Shown here piece by piece: positions 34,559 through 46,297 of a stretch of 60,000 bases of DNA (within the stretch, counting starts at the first letter, position 1; the number at the start of each line of letters is the position of its first letter). The DNA lies in NCBI RefSeq assembly GCF_910592395.1, contig NC_088323.1, positions 12,263,501-12,323,500 on the forward strand, in the 5' to 3' direction. Both the position numbers and the translations under genes were made by a program. This DNA is from Lineus longissimus. Lineage: Eukaryota > Nemertea > Pilidiophora > Heteronemertea > Lineidae. Below the pieces are notes generated by a model. It did no database searches. It had not been told where the DNA came from and saw only the letters and a program-made list of their open reading frames with translations.

Positions 34559-35115
34559 CAGCCCTCACATTCGCCCTGGCTGTTGTAGCAAGACACACAT
34601 CCTGCAATGCAATCTCAACCAAAGGACAGTATTGTATGTGCATAATTCTATCTTGACTTTAGTATAGCTGCTTATACATGCATACCTGAACCATGCACAC
34701 AGTTTGAAGAGCATGATGTGTATTTATTACCTAACCACCATTTATTTATATCCCTGGAAAGTAGTGCCTTCAATAGTGGCGTTTACACCATACGAAAATG
34801 CCGGTTCTAGACCGCCTTTTTTGTGTTTACACCATTGAAAAAATGATCCGGCTTAGTTTAGAACGCCAATTGCCGTTCTATCTTAAACCGGCAATCATTG
34901 GCGGGTCAGGACCGCCTCTTGAGCCGGCTCAGAATTTAGAACGGCATTGCGAATGGTGTGGACAGAAAATACCGGTTTATAACATTCACTGAGTACGGCT
35001 ACAGATGGCGCTTGTTGGAACTCACCTCCTGTGGAGATAGAATCGCACAGCACGCTGTCATTTTACATTGTTATGGTTTTGCATCGATTTTAGATTTTAA
35101 TACTGACGGAATAAA

Positions 35116-35567
35116 ATGCCCCCAAAAGCCACGGAAAGAGGAAGGAACTGGTCTGAGAAAGAGACCAGATTATTGTTGGCGCTATGGAGTCGAGAAGACA
35201 TCCAGAAGCAACTGGAAGGACTGCCAAAGACTCAAAAATATACCGAAAAATGGCCGTGGAAATGACCATAATGGGTTTTGAACGAAATGGGGATCAGGTT
35301 TGTGCAAAAATTAAACGATTCAAACACAGGTACAAAGCTGTGCGTGATAACAATGTAAAGAAAACTGGAGCAAAACGTATGACCATGGAGTATTATGATG
35401 AGGTGCATGCGATCTTGGGGTCTAAACCGGCGTTTAACCCACCGATGGACTTGATATTCGATGCTGGGGCAAGGAAAAAGTCCGAGAAGCTGAAGCCTCC
35501 CGTAGATCTGGAGCTGTCTGATGATGCCTTGAATGTATCTGGACCCATACGAAAGTTCTCCAACTAA
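35116..35567 (+). pseudogene. Myb/SANT-like DNA-binding protein of a Harbinger element
   Basis: ATG at 35116 opens MPPKATERGRNWSEKETRLL followed by LALWSREDIQKQLEG, a SANT/Myb-like first helix with spaced tryptophans. One A appears lost in the A-run at about 35235. The frame switches and continues as IYRKMAVEMTIMGFERNGDQV, then KIKRFKHRYKAVRDNN and MEYYDEVHAILGSKPAF, completing a trihelix-type domain (W, C/V-x-K-x2-x-L/F-K-x2-Y). An acidic tail ends at 35565-35567. In Harbinger transposons this protein imports the transposase to the nucleus and helps bind the ends. The frameshift makes this copy non-functional as written. Confidence 0.6.
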
Positions 35568-35877
35568 TCTTCATGTGTCCAATGGACAAGAACGATGTTA
35601 TTCCAGAAGTGAGACGAACGTGGCTTCGTCCAGAATCTCCTCCGACTATAACTTCTGGTGTTCCCTGCTTCACCCCACCACAGCAGTATGCAGACAATAG
35701 CAACAGCAGAAATATCATATTCCGCTGCCTTCTCTTCCGCACCATGCAGTATTGTGCAAGCATTATTGCTTGATGAGGTGAACTGGTCCTAACACCATCA
35801 TTTAGCGAGTCAAATCTTCTGTTCCCGCGTCGTAATCTCTTCACAAAATGCAGCAATAATTGCTTTTTAACTTTCAT
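35434..35877 (-). pseudogene. Possible N-terminus of Harbinger transposase
   Basis: The minus-strand ORF starts MKVKKQLLLHFVKRLRRGNR and includes an Arg-rich/Leu-rich segment (VRKRRQRNMIFLLLLLSAYC). It overlaps the Myb frame in its second half, where it is surely a shadow. The first 80 or so residues lie outside that overlap and resemble the basic, Leu-rich starts of some Harbinger transposases. No DDE motif is present, so this is weak. Confidence 0.25.
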
Positions 35878-36132
35878 TTTCTGACATTTCCGTGTTTACT
35901 TTTTTTCTTCTCATCACACAATTTAATCAATTCCACCCCAACCGGGAACAAGGTGCTTGCTATCGCCATCCCGCGGCCACTTCACAAACTATCATTGATG
36001 CTATTTATAACGCCACGGCGAGCTCACCTGTAGCGAGAATAAAATGGTGTGTACAGAAAAGATTTCTAAGCCGGCTTAGATTCTAAGCCGGTTTTAAAAT
36101 GCCGGTCTAAATTGGTAAGGTGTAAACGCGGC

Positions 36133-36750
36133 TTATAATCTATACCATCCGTGTGAGTCATGCAGGCTTGGCCAGTCAATTAGAGGAAGTGTGTCAGGCC
36201 CGGCTGGAGTTAAGTGGAAAATAAACTTTGCACCACAGGTGGGATGAGAATTTATCTGGCATCTTCGGCTAACAGGGTGTGCACGTCATGCTAAGACGAA
36301 AGTCAAAAAGTTAAAAATGTCATAACTTTCTTAATATTTGGAATTTTCAAACAATTCAAGCTGCATTCTGTTATTGTTTCACAGCTCTTCCAGGAAAAAT
36401 GCAAAACAATGAACTTAAAGAACTTTAAAATGTTTAGGTTGGTGCCTATTAGATAACTTCTAATTCGACCCTATAAATTCATTCAGAAATTTTGTCACGG
36501 GTTGAACTGATTGGGAGCAACTAACTTTCTATTAAAATGATGAAGAGGTCAACGGTGGCAGGTATAAAAATAATTGGGTCAATGGTTATAATTTACTTGT
36601 TAAAGTGAACTGTGCACGAGCAGAATTTCAGCCCACTTTTGCATTTTCATGGCCCGAGAAAAATGCAACTTCCTATTTCCGCTTCAAGTAAGCTCCGCCT
36701 CGTCAAACTACTGGGCATGCGCAGTTCATAATTTATGTAGAAAAAATACA
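36133..36750. other. No gene recognised; upstream of the DDE-type gene
   Basis: AT-rich and non-coding. A longer ATG frame begins at 36649, but the more natural start of the following gene is the ATG at 36751. Confidence 0.35.
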
Positions 36751-38857
36751 ATGCCGCGAATTAAAGTTAAAGAGGGAAAGGGTCGACTGAAAAAGGCTTC
36801 AAGAGCCTGTAAGAGGATCTGGGTGTCAAAGGAAAACTATGATCGTTGGGTATTGATACGCAGTGAAGAAAATTTGAAGACGAATGATGAGGTTGCCGGC
36901 CACTTGATAGAAATTTACCGCGAGAGAAGACCCGGTCTCCCTTTACCGTTCTTGATCGATGGCGGCTGCCGGGATGAAGAAAAAATGTTGGTCGATTCTG
37001 CTAATGACGCAGGTCAAACCTGGTAAGAATATGAAATAATTTAACCTCAGTCTACAATTTTTTCATCCTTGTCCCAAAGCCACACACTTGAGCCCTTTAT
37101 TCAATATTGCTGCCAGCATATTCGCCGAATCCTTTTCACGTGTCCGACAATAGATTTACAATGTACATGATTCCCTTTGGCGAATGGTGCCGACTTCAGT
37201 AGGCTAAATATTGTCTGTAAGTAAATCTCTGCCCGAATCTCGGACGAGATTTTAATCTGTGCAGCATGCAGGTACTTTCTCAGTAGGCCTACAAGGCCCA
37301 CTGCACCACCACTGACTGGATCAATTTATATTGAATGTAGGCCCTGAAAAATGTACATGTCATGTAGATGTATCACAGGCCTACCTTAGACCTGGAACTT
37401 AGGCCTATATAACCTATTTTGTTTCGTCCATTTGCAGGAGGACAGACAACTCTTCTTGTGATGGTCACGGTCGCCTGCCTGAAACCAGTGGGATTGGCTT
37501 ATTGTCCGATTCGGACAGTGATATTGATATGGACGATGCAGATTATGAACCTCCTATTGATGCTATTGCTATGGATGATACTATATTGGTGTGTTTCTAA
37601 ACTACTTCTTTGTTTATTACATGAAGTATAGATAACTTTTCAGTTACCGGTACATCATGTTAAGTCTAGTCTACAGTGTACTGCATAAAAACCCGTCTCA
37701 TATGGACAACTGCAGCCACCAATTACAAGTCAATGTAATATTCCATTGCATTTTATTTTCATTGATAGGTTGAAATGCCACAATAAAATTCGTGCTGCCT
37801 TTTATATACTTCAGACAGATGATTCAGATGATGACCTTCCCTTGGGCGAAGACCATTTGGACGAGTTTGAGCCATCTGATGACGATGATCCAAGTATAGA
37901 GCCAACCACAATGTCTGAGGAATCTCACCCTGATGTTTTAGACTCTAATAACGAATCTAGTTCCAGAAGGTATGTCATCTCAAGTTTGAAATAATCATTG
38001 ACGATCATTGGTGGATTTAGAGCTGGGGCCCATCTCCTCTTTATTTCAGAAAATCTTTGAAATTGACCATGAAATTGTTAAACTTGACTTAGGAGGCATC
38101 CTTCGTACATTGTCTGACCTAACTTTTCAAAAGAAAAATCATCATTCTACTAATGCTTTCTTGGAAGATTTTCTGTATGATATGCATGTGCCATTGGATG
38201 TCGTCCTAAGGGATATGACTGTCAATTATTACTGACTATGTACATGCAGTGTTTACCGTGCCAGCGCATGCATGACCCTTCACATGCTTGGATATTTTTC
38301 CTTATATTTTTTCAATTAGACCCAAATATTATGTATTTTCAGGTTACTTCCTGTCGGTTACCACAAAAAATTTGAGCAGGGGCTGTGTGAAGAAATGACG
38401 AATATGGTTGATGAGGAATTCGTTGTGTGCTCAACTTCCAAGTTGAAAACACTTTTCAACGATAGATTCAGCGATTTGAAGGAGTGCTGCATTTGTGGGG
38501 ATGTGTTAAAGACAACCCAAACACCGATAGGAGGAACCATGATTTTTCATTGGCGGTGTCAGAAGGGACATGTTGCAGCCAAGTTTGAGACCAGCCAGAA
38601 GGTCAGCAATGTCTACATTGCTAACCTGCTAATGTGTTCTGCTGTCACCACGACTGGGAACAACTTTACGAAGGTAGCAATGTGGGCAAAGTTTGTGAAA
38701 CTGGTGTTTCCTTCAATAACAATGTTCACTCGGCTGCAGGCGGCATATGTCAACCCAGTTGTGGAGCGTTTCTTGGGGACAACGCAGGATATGATGCTCT
38801 CGGCGCTTCATGGAATCCCAGTGGATATCTGTGGTGATGGCCGTTGTGTTAGCCCAG
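36751..38857 (+). pseudogene. Four-exon DDE-type transposase-like gene, 3' part missing
   Basis: Exons 36751-37022, 37438-37588, 37815-37969 and 38343-38857 have GT-AG borders and compatible phases throughout. The N-terminus MPRIKVKEGKGRLKKASRAC is basic and leads into KRIWVSKENYDRWVLIR. The second and third exons encode long Asp/Glu/Ser-rich acidic stretches. The fourth has a CCICG...HWRCQKGH zinc-binding pattern, VYIANLLMCSAVTTTGNNF, and DICGDGRCVSPG at its 3' end. GDGRxxSPG is a conserved acidic motif of a multicopy family whose C-terminal half is what lies at 3022-3906. The donor after SPG has no identifiable partner exon. A LINE begins 170 bp later, so the gene is truncated or interrupted. 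An ATG could also lie at 36649. Kolobok affinity is unproven. Confidence 0.55.
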
Positions 38858-39006
38858 GTGAGCAACTAACTATACTATTACTAATCACACATTTTTTGTT
38901 ATGTCTTTCCAAGGTTGAGGGCAGATACTTTCACAGCACACAAAACCCATCCTTGCATACCAGTGGTTTGCACTATACTAAAATCTTGGTAATATATTTT
39001 GTATAA

Positions 39007-41570
39007 GTGAGGTATTATTTCATATATTTCTTTGACGAGTTCTGCAGCCTACTCGACAACATATCTATCACCGCACCGAAGGATAAGTTATATCTCTTAG
39101 GAGACTTTAACTTTCATCTCGATAATCCCAATCACCCTGACTCTAAGAGGCTACTTGAGATACTCGAACAGCGAAGTCTCCTTCAACACGTTAACAGTCC
39201 TACCAATGACAAAGGCCATGTGTTAGATCTCCTCATTTCGCGTATTGGGGACTCCTCTATTGCCGACATTGAAGTCACAGATCCTAGCATATCTGATCAT
39301 TGTGCAGTTTCCTTTGTCCTACGTATGGTAAAGCCATCGAAACTGCAGAAGACTATTTGTTACCGTAAGATTAAGGCGATCGATGCTGATTCTTTTGCCT
39401 CTGACCTTACGAGGAGAGTGAAGGCCCTTGACCTCGCAAGTGATCTTGAGACTCTAACTGTGTGTTATGACAAGGTTCTCTGAAACACACTTGACCAACA
39501 TGCTCCTGCGAAGTCCAAACGCGTTACAGTCCGTCCCAATGCACCTTGGTTCAGTGACGAGATTGTACAGGAAAGAAAGACTGAGCGTAAACTTGAACGG
39601 AAATTTCGGCGCTCAAAACTTACAATTGATCGCCAGATTTGGAAACATCAAGCCAGACTTGTGGATTCAATGATTGAGACAGCCAAGGAGGACCATTTTG
39701 CTGTGCAGGCTGAGGGATCATCAACTGTTGACACTTTCAGAACAGTGAACTCTTTACTCTATGGCAAGAAGAACACTGTTTTGCCGAGTCATGAGTGCGC
39801 CAATGAACTTGCAGAAAGGTTCAGTGCATATTTTGCAAATAAGGTTCAACTGATTAGGGAGTCTTTCCCTGACCAGGACGGTGATGAGCAAGTGCATGAA
39901 CAGTATCTGTGCTCCTCCAAGCTTGATGAGTTTAAGCCTGTTACTTCCACTGAGTTTGTTAAACTCCTCGGTCAAATGAGAGCTACTAGCTGTTCACTTG
40001 ACCCCATTCCAACACCTTTGCTGAAAAAGTGTACACCGGGTATAGTTGAGCTTATGATTGCAATCATCAACTCCTCTCTCAGTTGTGGTGTTGTCCCTGA
40101 TAGTTTCAAGAGGGCTATTCTTAATCCACTTATTAAGAAACCATCATTGGATGCCGATGTACTTAAAAACTATCGCCCGGTGTCCAATCTATGCTTTCTC
40201 TCAAAGGTGCTTGAGAGGGTAGTTGCCAATCAATTATCAGTAGACTTGGATAGCAACGATCTGCGTGAACCTTTTCAATCAGCCTATCGTCCTATGCACA
40301 GCGTTGAAACTGGGCTTACTCGTGTCATTCGTGCGCTCGATGAAAAGAAATGTGTCCTCTTAGTACTTTTGGACATGAGCGCTGCTTTCGATACTGTGGA
40401 TCATGTGAAGCTGATAAATCGCCTTGGTGCAATGGGAGTCTCAGGGGTGGCATTGAAATGGTTCACGTCCTATCTTAGTGGCAGGTGTCAGGAGGTGTGC
40501 GTTGAGGGTAAACTTTCAAAGCCAAGTATGATCAAGTGTGGGGTACCTCAGGGTTCCATACTTGGTCCCCTGTTATTTTCCATCTATACTACACCTATCG
40601 GTGCTATCATCATGGCACATAGCATTTCTTACCACTTTTATGCCGATGACAGTCAGTTATACCTGGTTTTCACACTGCCTGAGCTCGGCCCCACATGTGA
40701 CTTGATGTCAACCGGTGTTTTCGACCTCAACAAATGGTTGGTAAGAAACTTTCTCAAGTGTAATGGTGAAAAGACAGATCTATTGTTCATTGGTCCCAAG
40801 AAGCACATCGACGTGCTTAGGCTGCAATCAGTCCGCATCATTGACGCTGATGTATATGCTTCTCTTTCAGCGAGAAACCTTGGTGTAGTTTTTGACAGTG
40901 ATTTCACTTTCAAACAGCACATCAGTGCTTGTGTTAGGGCCTCATACTTTCATATCCGCAATATTGGAAAGATCCGCAGATATCTATCGGTCATCACCAC
41001 CAGGCTCTATATTCAAGCCCTCATCACTTCTAGACTTGACTTCTGCAATTCCCTTCTTCTTGGCTTGCCTAAATCTACTGTCCGTCCACTGCAGTTAGTG
41101 CAAAACAACGCGGCTCGTCTTATTACCAAGTCTCGAAAGAGGTCACATATTACCCCAGTCCTCAAGTCTCTACATTGGCTCCCTGTTGAACAGCGTATCG
41201 CTTACAAGGTCCTCCTCCTTACTTTCAAATGTCTCAATGGTCTGGCCCCATCCTATCTCTCCGAGCTTATATCAATCTACACACCTAACCGTCCCCTTCG
41301 CTCCTCAGCTGAAACTCTCCTTCAACCTCCCAGAGCAAAGGTGCAATCAATAGGAACTAGAGCTTTTTCTATTGGTGTACCAAAAATGTGGAATAAACTT
41401 CCAGCAACTATCAGAAACATCCATGACATTGTTCCTTTCAAACGTTCCTTGAAACATTTCCTCTTTTCTGAAGCCTTCATTAGCAGTGATGCAGCGCTTT
41501 GAGCGATCCTAATGGATCGGATACTGCGCTATACAAGACTCGTTATATATATTTATATATATACTTCGAC
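39007..41570 (+). pseudogene. CR1/L2-like LINE: endonuclease C-terminus plus full reverse transcriptase
   Basis: One frame runs from about 39007 to TGA at 41500-41502 with a single in-frame TGA at 39481-39483. It starts inside an AP-type endonuclease (LLGDFNFHLDN, then SISDHCAV) and passes a linker with the APWFSDEI motif. The complete reverse transcriptase follows: ILNPLIKKPSLD, NYRPVSNLCFLSKVLERVV, LLDMSAAFDTVDH, VPQGSILGPLLFSIY and YHFYADDSQLY. The thumb and C-terminal part end near KRSLKHFLF. A short 3' tail (GGATCGGATACTGCGCTATA, then a TATATA tract) closes the copy. Motif order and YADDSQLY are typical of CR1/L2 clades. It is 5'-truncated, as LINE insertions usually are. With only one stop it is relatively young. 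Confidence 0.85.
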
Positions 41571-42414
41571 ATTTGAATTCTATAACATTTTCTTCTCTCT
41601 TCCGCGAGGAGCCCAATTGGACAACGCTTTGGATGATAATTCAACCTTCGGTATACCGCAAGTTCAACAACCGCCTCAACAACCCCATCAACAAAGGATG
41701 GTCACGCCTAATTTCAATGAAGCAGTTGCCCGTTCCAGTTTCCCACCAATGTGAACAGCAACCGTGCTTCACTGTAATTACTAACGTTTCTTCATGTATA
41801 ATTTTTCTATCGTAGATTGTGGTGGCCATTTTCAGAACTGATTCTTTTTTAAAGATAACGTTCGTTGCTTTCTGTATTCGAAGGTGTGGAGAGCCCTTCT
41901 CATCCGCTCACGTGCTCTCTTTCGTCGTCTACGGAGAATGATTATGCCCGCTAGAGCAGCTACATTTTTCCTTCCTCTCCCCATAGTGGCCGCCGAGATA
42001 GTGAAAGTCCCTGGAATTGGCAATGGAAACCCCACACCGGCCAGTTACGTCTATTCAGTCGGCAGCTCCAATCGCATAATGTGGACGCCCACGGTTGTGA
42101 TCACTGGGTCGTGAGATATGACCGCAAGACTTTCACGCTGACAAGACAGTCGCGTCGGGCAGTTTTCAGTCGTCTAGTGGGACAGGGGCCTTTAGGTGAT
42201 GTACTTCAGAAACAAACAATCAAATTCTCGATCTAGTTTCTGGGTACTGAGATCTGGTCATTAGGTCAGCATCACTTTGGCGGGAACCCATTGGGTGAGT
42301 CTATTGGGATTTAGATCATGGGTGCAACTTGAACATCATGACAAACACCAAAACAACCTCGACACATATTCATGTGCTAAGATGTGGGATGACTTGCATC
42401 TGAATGGGTCTTCA
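41571..42414. other. Uncertain coding remnants, possibly Harbinger-related
   Basis: A plus-strand frame ends near 41754 with a Gln/Pro-rich stretch (QVQQPPQQPHQQR). A minus-strand frame (42035 to 41832) has GRGRKNVAALAGIIILRRRR and further Arg-rich residues. A plus frame ending beside a basic minus frame resembles the arrangement in the element at 34776-36132. There are no domains, so this is only a possibility. Confidence 0.2.
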
Positions 42415-42572
42415 CTCCCTGATCCAAGAATAAGTCAGATCCAAACAAGTTGGTTTTAGAAGAGTGAAATGTACACTGATGATAATCAGCTGTCTCCCTG
42501 ATCCAAGAATAAGTCAGATCCAAACAAGTTGGTTTTAGAAGAGTGAAATGTACACTGATGATAATCAGCTGT
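42415..42572. repeat. 79-bp tandem duplication
   Basis: CTCCCTGATCCAAGAATAAG begins at 42415 and again at 42494, and the copies are essentially identical through GATAATCAGCTGTCTCC. The near identity indicates a recent event. Confidence 0.9.
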
Positions 42573-43260
42573 CTCCATGATGGAAGACATGGAAGAATCT
42601 CACGCAAAGCAGTACAATCGACCCCCTAGGTTTAAAATTGATATCTCAGGAGACAATGAATTCAAGGCTACTATAGGGGAGGCTTGGGAGAGTTGGGCCA
42701 CAGGGAGAGTTGGGCCACCCCATATTTCACTGACATAGCATGTTGCTGGTAATATGTGCTGCCATCTATTTGAAGCAGTATGCATTTTATTTCTATTGAT
42801 GTAGGGGACTTCAAAGTTCAGGCTGTCTTCCATTGTTTATTTGACAGGAGTATACTTTTTCCACAAAAAAGTAAAAATTGGACTCTGAGGTAAGCAGTTT
42901 TAAATCTCTTCAATAGTATATAGAACACTGTTGCAGTGTATTTTGCCAGAAAGGTGTGAGAGTCATCTCCCATTAAGGCATTTAAAAATTCCATGCGGTC
43001 ACTGACCAAGAGGAAAATTTTATTGAAATAAAAAAATGGTGGTAATTGGGAGAGTTGGGACAGCCAACTCTCCTCCCATCAATAGTGAATAATCCTTTCT
43101 CTAAAGCCAATCATACACTCAATCCCCCGTCCCTGTCTAGGCCTATGCCGATGGAATTGGTTGTTATGAAGGATTAAAGTAGGCCTACTGCATGCATCTA
43201 TTGCATTTGATTCTTCAAGATTTTCTTCATGGTCTTAGTGTTGTCATCATTGTTTTTCAG

Positions 43261-45490
43261 ATGCCACGGAAATATAAACGGAAATCAAACCGAGGGGCAG
43301 GAGAAGACGTTCTGCAAAGGGCAAGAGCACAAGTCAGGGAAGGTAGCAGCATATGGGCTGCTGCCAAGGACTTTGATATAGCCAGAATGACCCTAAAGCG
43401 ATACATCGACAAGTGTGATGCAAGAAATGATGAACAATCGTCCAAAACATTTGGCTGTGAAAATTGTCGGCTGAAAAATATTACTTTCTCACATGAGATG
43501 GAAACTGACTTGGCATCACATATAAAAACTTTGGCTCAACAATTTCATGGACTTTCCAGGAACAAATGTTGCTCACTGATTGTTGAATACGCATTAAGGA
43601 ACAATGTGACTGTGCCCAATTCTTGGAGGGAAAATAGAATGACTGGTGAACACTTTTCGATTTCATTCAAAGAACGAAACCACCTTTCAATCCGTACACC
43701 CGAGGCAACATCTCTTGCTAGGGCAACTGCCTTCAATGGATATAACGTTGGCCAATTTTATGACAACCTCGGTATTGTTATGGACCTGCACAAGTTCGAA
43801 TGTCAAGATGTATATAATACTGACGAGACGGGATCTTCAACGGTTTCCCCACCTGAAAATGTAGTGGCTGAACAAGGAGTTAGGCAAGTGGGGTCCATCC
43901 CCTCAGCGGAAAGGGGTCAACTTGTCACAGCTGTGTATGCCGTTAATGCGGCAGGTAGTGTCGTTCCACCAATGTTGATTTTCCCTCGGAAAAACGTCGG
44001 GGACGATTTCACCAAAAGTGGTCCCCCAGGGTGTTTTGGAGGTGCAAATCCAAGTGGATGGATCAATGAAGATCTATTCGTAGATTGTCTTAATCATTTC
44101 ATACGCCATACAGGATGCAGCAAGGAGAAGAAGGTTTTGCTGATCTTAGATAACCACGAAACCTAAATCTCGCTTGCAGCCATTGACACAGTGAAAGAGA
44201 ATGGTGTGGTATTATTAACAATACCCCCACACACGAGCCACAAGTTGCGACCACTCGATGTCAGCTGTTATAAGCCCTTCAAGACGGCATATGCTCGAGC
44301 TGTTGAAAATTGGATGCGTTCAAATCCAGGCAAAACAATTACGATCTATGAAATCCCGGAATTCACTGCTCATGCTCAGTTGCATGGTCTTACTGCCAAG
44401 AACATTATTTCTGGGTTTCAAAGTACAGGAATTTACCCTTACAACCAGGATGTGTTTAGTGAAACAGACTTTGCGCCAGCCACAATCAGAGATAGAGATA
44501 TTCCAGAGATCTTCGAGGGAGTGCTAGGTCCTGCTGAAGCGGCTATGCAGTCAGGGCCACCAGCTACTCTGCCAGGGCCAAATTCCACAGAACCACCAGC
44601 TATCCAGCCAGGACCAAGTTCCACAGAACCACCAGCTACCCAGCCAGGCCAAGTTCCACAGAACCACCAGCTACCCAGCCAGGCCAAGTTCCACAGAACC
44701 ACCAGCTACTCAGCCAGGGCCAAGTTCCACAGAACCACCAGCTATCCAGCCAGGGCCAAGTTCCACTTATGTATCACCAGCTGATATCATACCGCTGCCG
44801 AAAGCAGGTCCACGAAAAGTTACCAACAGAGGTCGGAAGAGAGGGGCTACAAAGATTTTAACTAGTACCCCAGTGCGTAACAGTATAGCACTGGCTAAGC
44901 AAACTAAAAAACAAAAGTCCAAACAACCAGTCAAACCCGTAGCAAAAAAGTCGTTGTTCAAAACTAAAGCAAGAAAATCCCCAACTCCATCCACTTCAAC
45001 AGGGAAAAGTGATTTTGAAGATGCGATATTCACAGAAAGTGGTGATAGCGACGAAGATGATAACATTCATTATGCAGTTATTGAAGGTGATTTTGCAGTT
45101 GTAAAATTTCAGACAGCTAAATCACCCCTTGTGCACTACATAGCAAGGATTGACATCATTGATGGGGATGAGTGTGAAGGTATGTTTCTTCAACGAGAAT
45201 TCAGTCATCATCAGATGTTAACTACATTTCTAATTAATGAGAACGACACGGCCACATTTCCTAAGAAGGACATCATCAAGAAGCTTCCTACGCCAAGACA
45301 GCTTGGTGGCACAGCTCGTCGAGAAGGAAAGCTGATATTTCCTTGTGACTTCACAAAATGGGATTTCCACACGTCCCTTTATTTTCATGAAGCTTTAAAA
45401 AGCTTCATGAAACCTATCACTAGGTTCTACATGTTCTGTGAATGTCGCACCGTCATGCATCACTTTACCCCGATTGCAACATATAAGTAG
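43261..45490 (+). pseudogene. Pogo-type (DDE_1) transposase
   Basis: The preferred start is MPRKYKRKSNRGAG at 43261, directly after a TTTTTCAG acceptor-like tract. A helix-turn-helix follows (SSIWAAAKDFDIARMTLKRY), then the central DDE region with DVYNTDETGSSTV (first Asp), KKVLLILDNHE (second) and TSHKLRPLDVSCYKPFKTAY (third, DDD-type as in pogo). AKNIISGFQSTGIYPYN follows, then a Pro/Thr-rich minisatellite and a basic C-terminal region with an acidic patch (DSDEDD). Two kinds of lesion are seen: a TAA at 44164-44166 soon after the second Asp, and the net loss of two bases in the minisatellite, which moves the C-terminal part to another frame. All other coding sequence is open. The TA duplication and inverted ends confirm the family. 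Confidence 0.85.
44565..44766 (+). repeat. 36-bp coding minisatellite inside the transposase gene
   Basis: TTCCACAGAACCACCAGCT-type units start at 44583, 44619, 44654, 44689, 44725 and 44761 (the last partial), with steps of 36, 35, 35, 36 and 36 bp. The two 35-bp steps each lack one G (GCCAGGCC instead of GCCAGGGCC). In frame the unit encodes a 12-residue Pro/Ser/Thr/Glu repeat. Confidence 0.9.
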
Positions 45491-46297
45491 TTTAAAATGA
45501 CTTCAAACACAGTGACAGCGTAATTTTGTTTTAATTTGGTATCTGACCATAAGCAGTCAGACAGTGATAATAGAGTAATTTGCTTTTAGTTGATTTGTCC
45601 TAGTGGAGTGCAACTGGACCATGTGATTCTCATACTGCTGATTGGGCTCTGAATGCAATTTTTATTGATATCATTAAAAAGGATAGTAGAATATTTTGCT
45701 AAAAAGTTAATCTGTCCAAGTGGAGTACACTGGACCATGTACTGGCCTTCTATTGTCGGGGAGACTGATTCTCATTATTCTGTTTTCAAGCTATTGTTTG
45801 GGCTCTGAATGCCCATAACTACAACTAGTTAATAATTCTGTTTAAAGAAAGTTACTGTAGGCCACTTGGCTGACTTAGCTAAATTTGAATGTTTTTAGGT
45901 TTTAATAGTGTTGGTACAGACATGCACCAGTTTGTAATCAACTGTTTCCTTAAAATGTTGATATGACCTTTTTTCTCCATTGGTTAGTTGTTATACTATG
46001 TACATTTTCTGTCCCAAGTCTCCCTTTGGTGGCCCAACTCTCCTCGGATATAGCTCAACTCTCCTCGGACATGGCCCAACTCTCACCAGCCCAAGGGAGA
46101 AGTGGGCCAAAATAACACCTTTTTGAAAATCATCTGCTCCTTCTTCAGGTTGGCTTGCATTCAGGATTGGCGATATAGATATGTATGTCATGACCTGTAT
46201 GAGTCATAACCACAAGAAACTCTTTCCTTCCATGAGTAGAGAAAGTGCAATTTGTTAAAATGTAAAAAGTGGCCCAACTCTCCCAAGCCTCCCCTAC

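Larger units (their letters stand above)
34776..36132. mobile_element. Harbinger-like element with GCGTTTACACC ends
   Basis: The left end has GGCGTTTACACCAT and ATGCCGGTTCTAGACC. The right end, reverse complemented, has CGCGTTTACACC and TTTAGACCGGCATTTT, so the inverted termini extend about 40 bp with gaps. Subterminal ends are rich in CCGG-containing words (AAACCGGC, AAGCCGGCTT). The target duplication is unclear; TA-containing flanks are compatible with TWA. The interior carries a Myb/SANT-type coding frame on the plus strand and a possible transposase N-terminus on the minus strand. Such a pair is characteristic of Harbinger elements. Most of the transposase is missing, so it is an internally deleted derivative. 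Confidence 0.6.
42676..46294 (+). mobile_element. Complete pogo-family DNA transposon with TA target duplication
   Basis: The left end GGGGAGGCTTGGGAGAGTTG (continuing GGCCAC) and the right end are perfect 26-bp inverted repeats. Both are flanked by TA (42674-42675 and 46295-46296), as in the Tc1/mariner-pogo superfamily. Subterminal copies of the GAGAGTTGGG/CCCAACTCTC word occur near 42703, 43048 and three to four times at 46029-46110. These are probable transposase-binding sites. The interior holds a single transposase gene on the plus strand. The 3,619-bp copy is structurally complete but its ORF is broken. It is inserted in another transposase-like pseudogene, whose coding sequence continues on its right. 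Confidence 0.9.

Noticed and set aside
38040-38235. Open frame between exons 3 and 4 of the transposase-like gene
   Set aside because: Joining after exon 3 in the required phase meets a stop soon; exon 4 at 38343 joins cleanly in phase instead.
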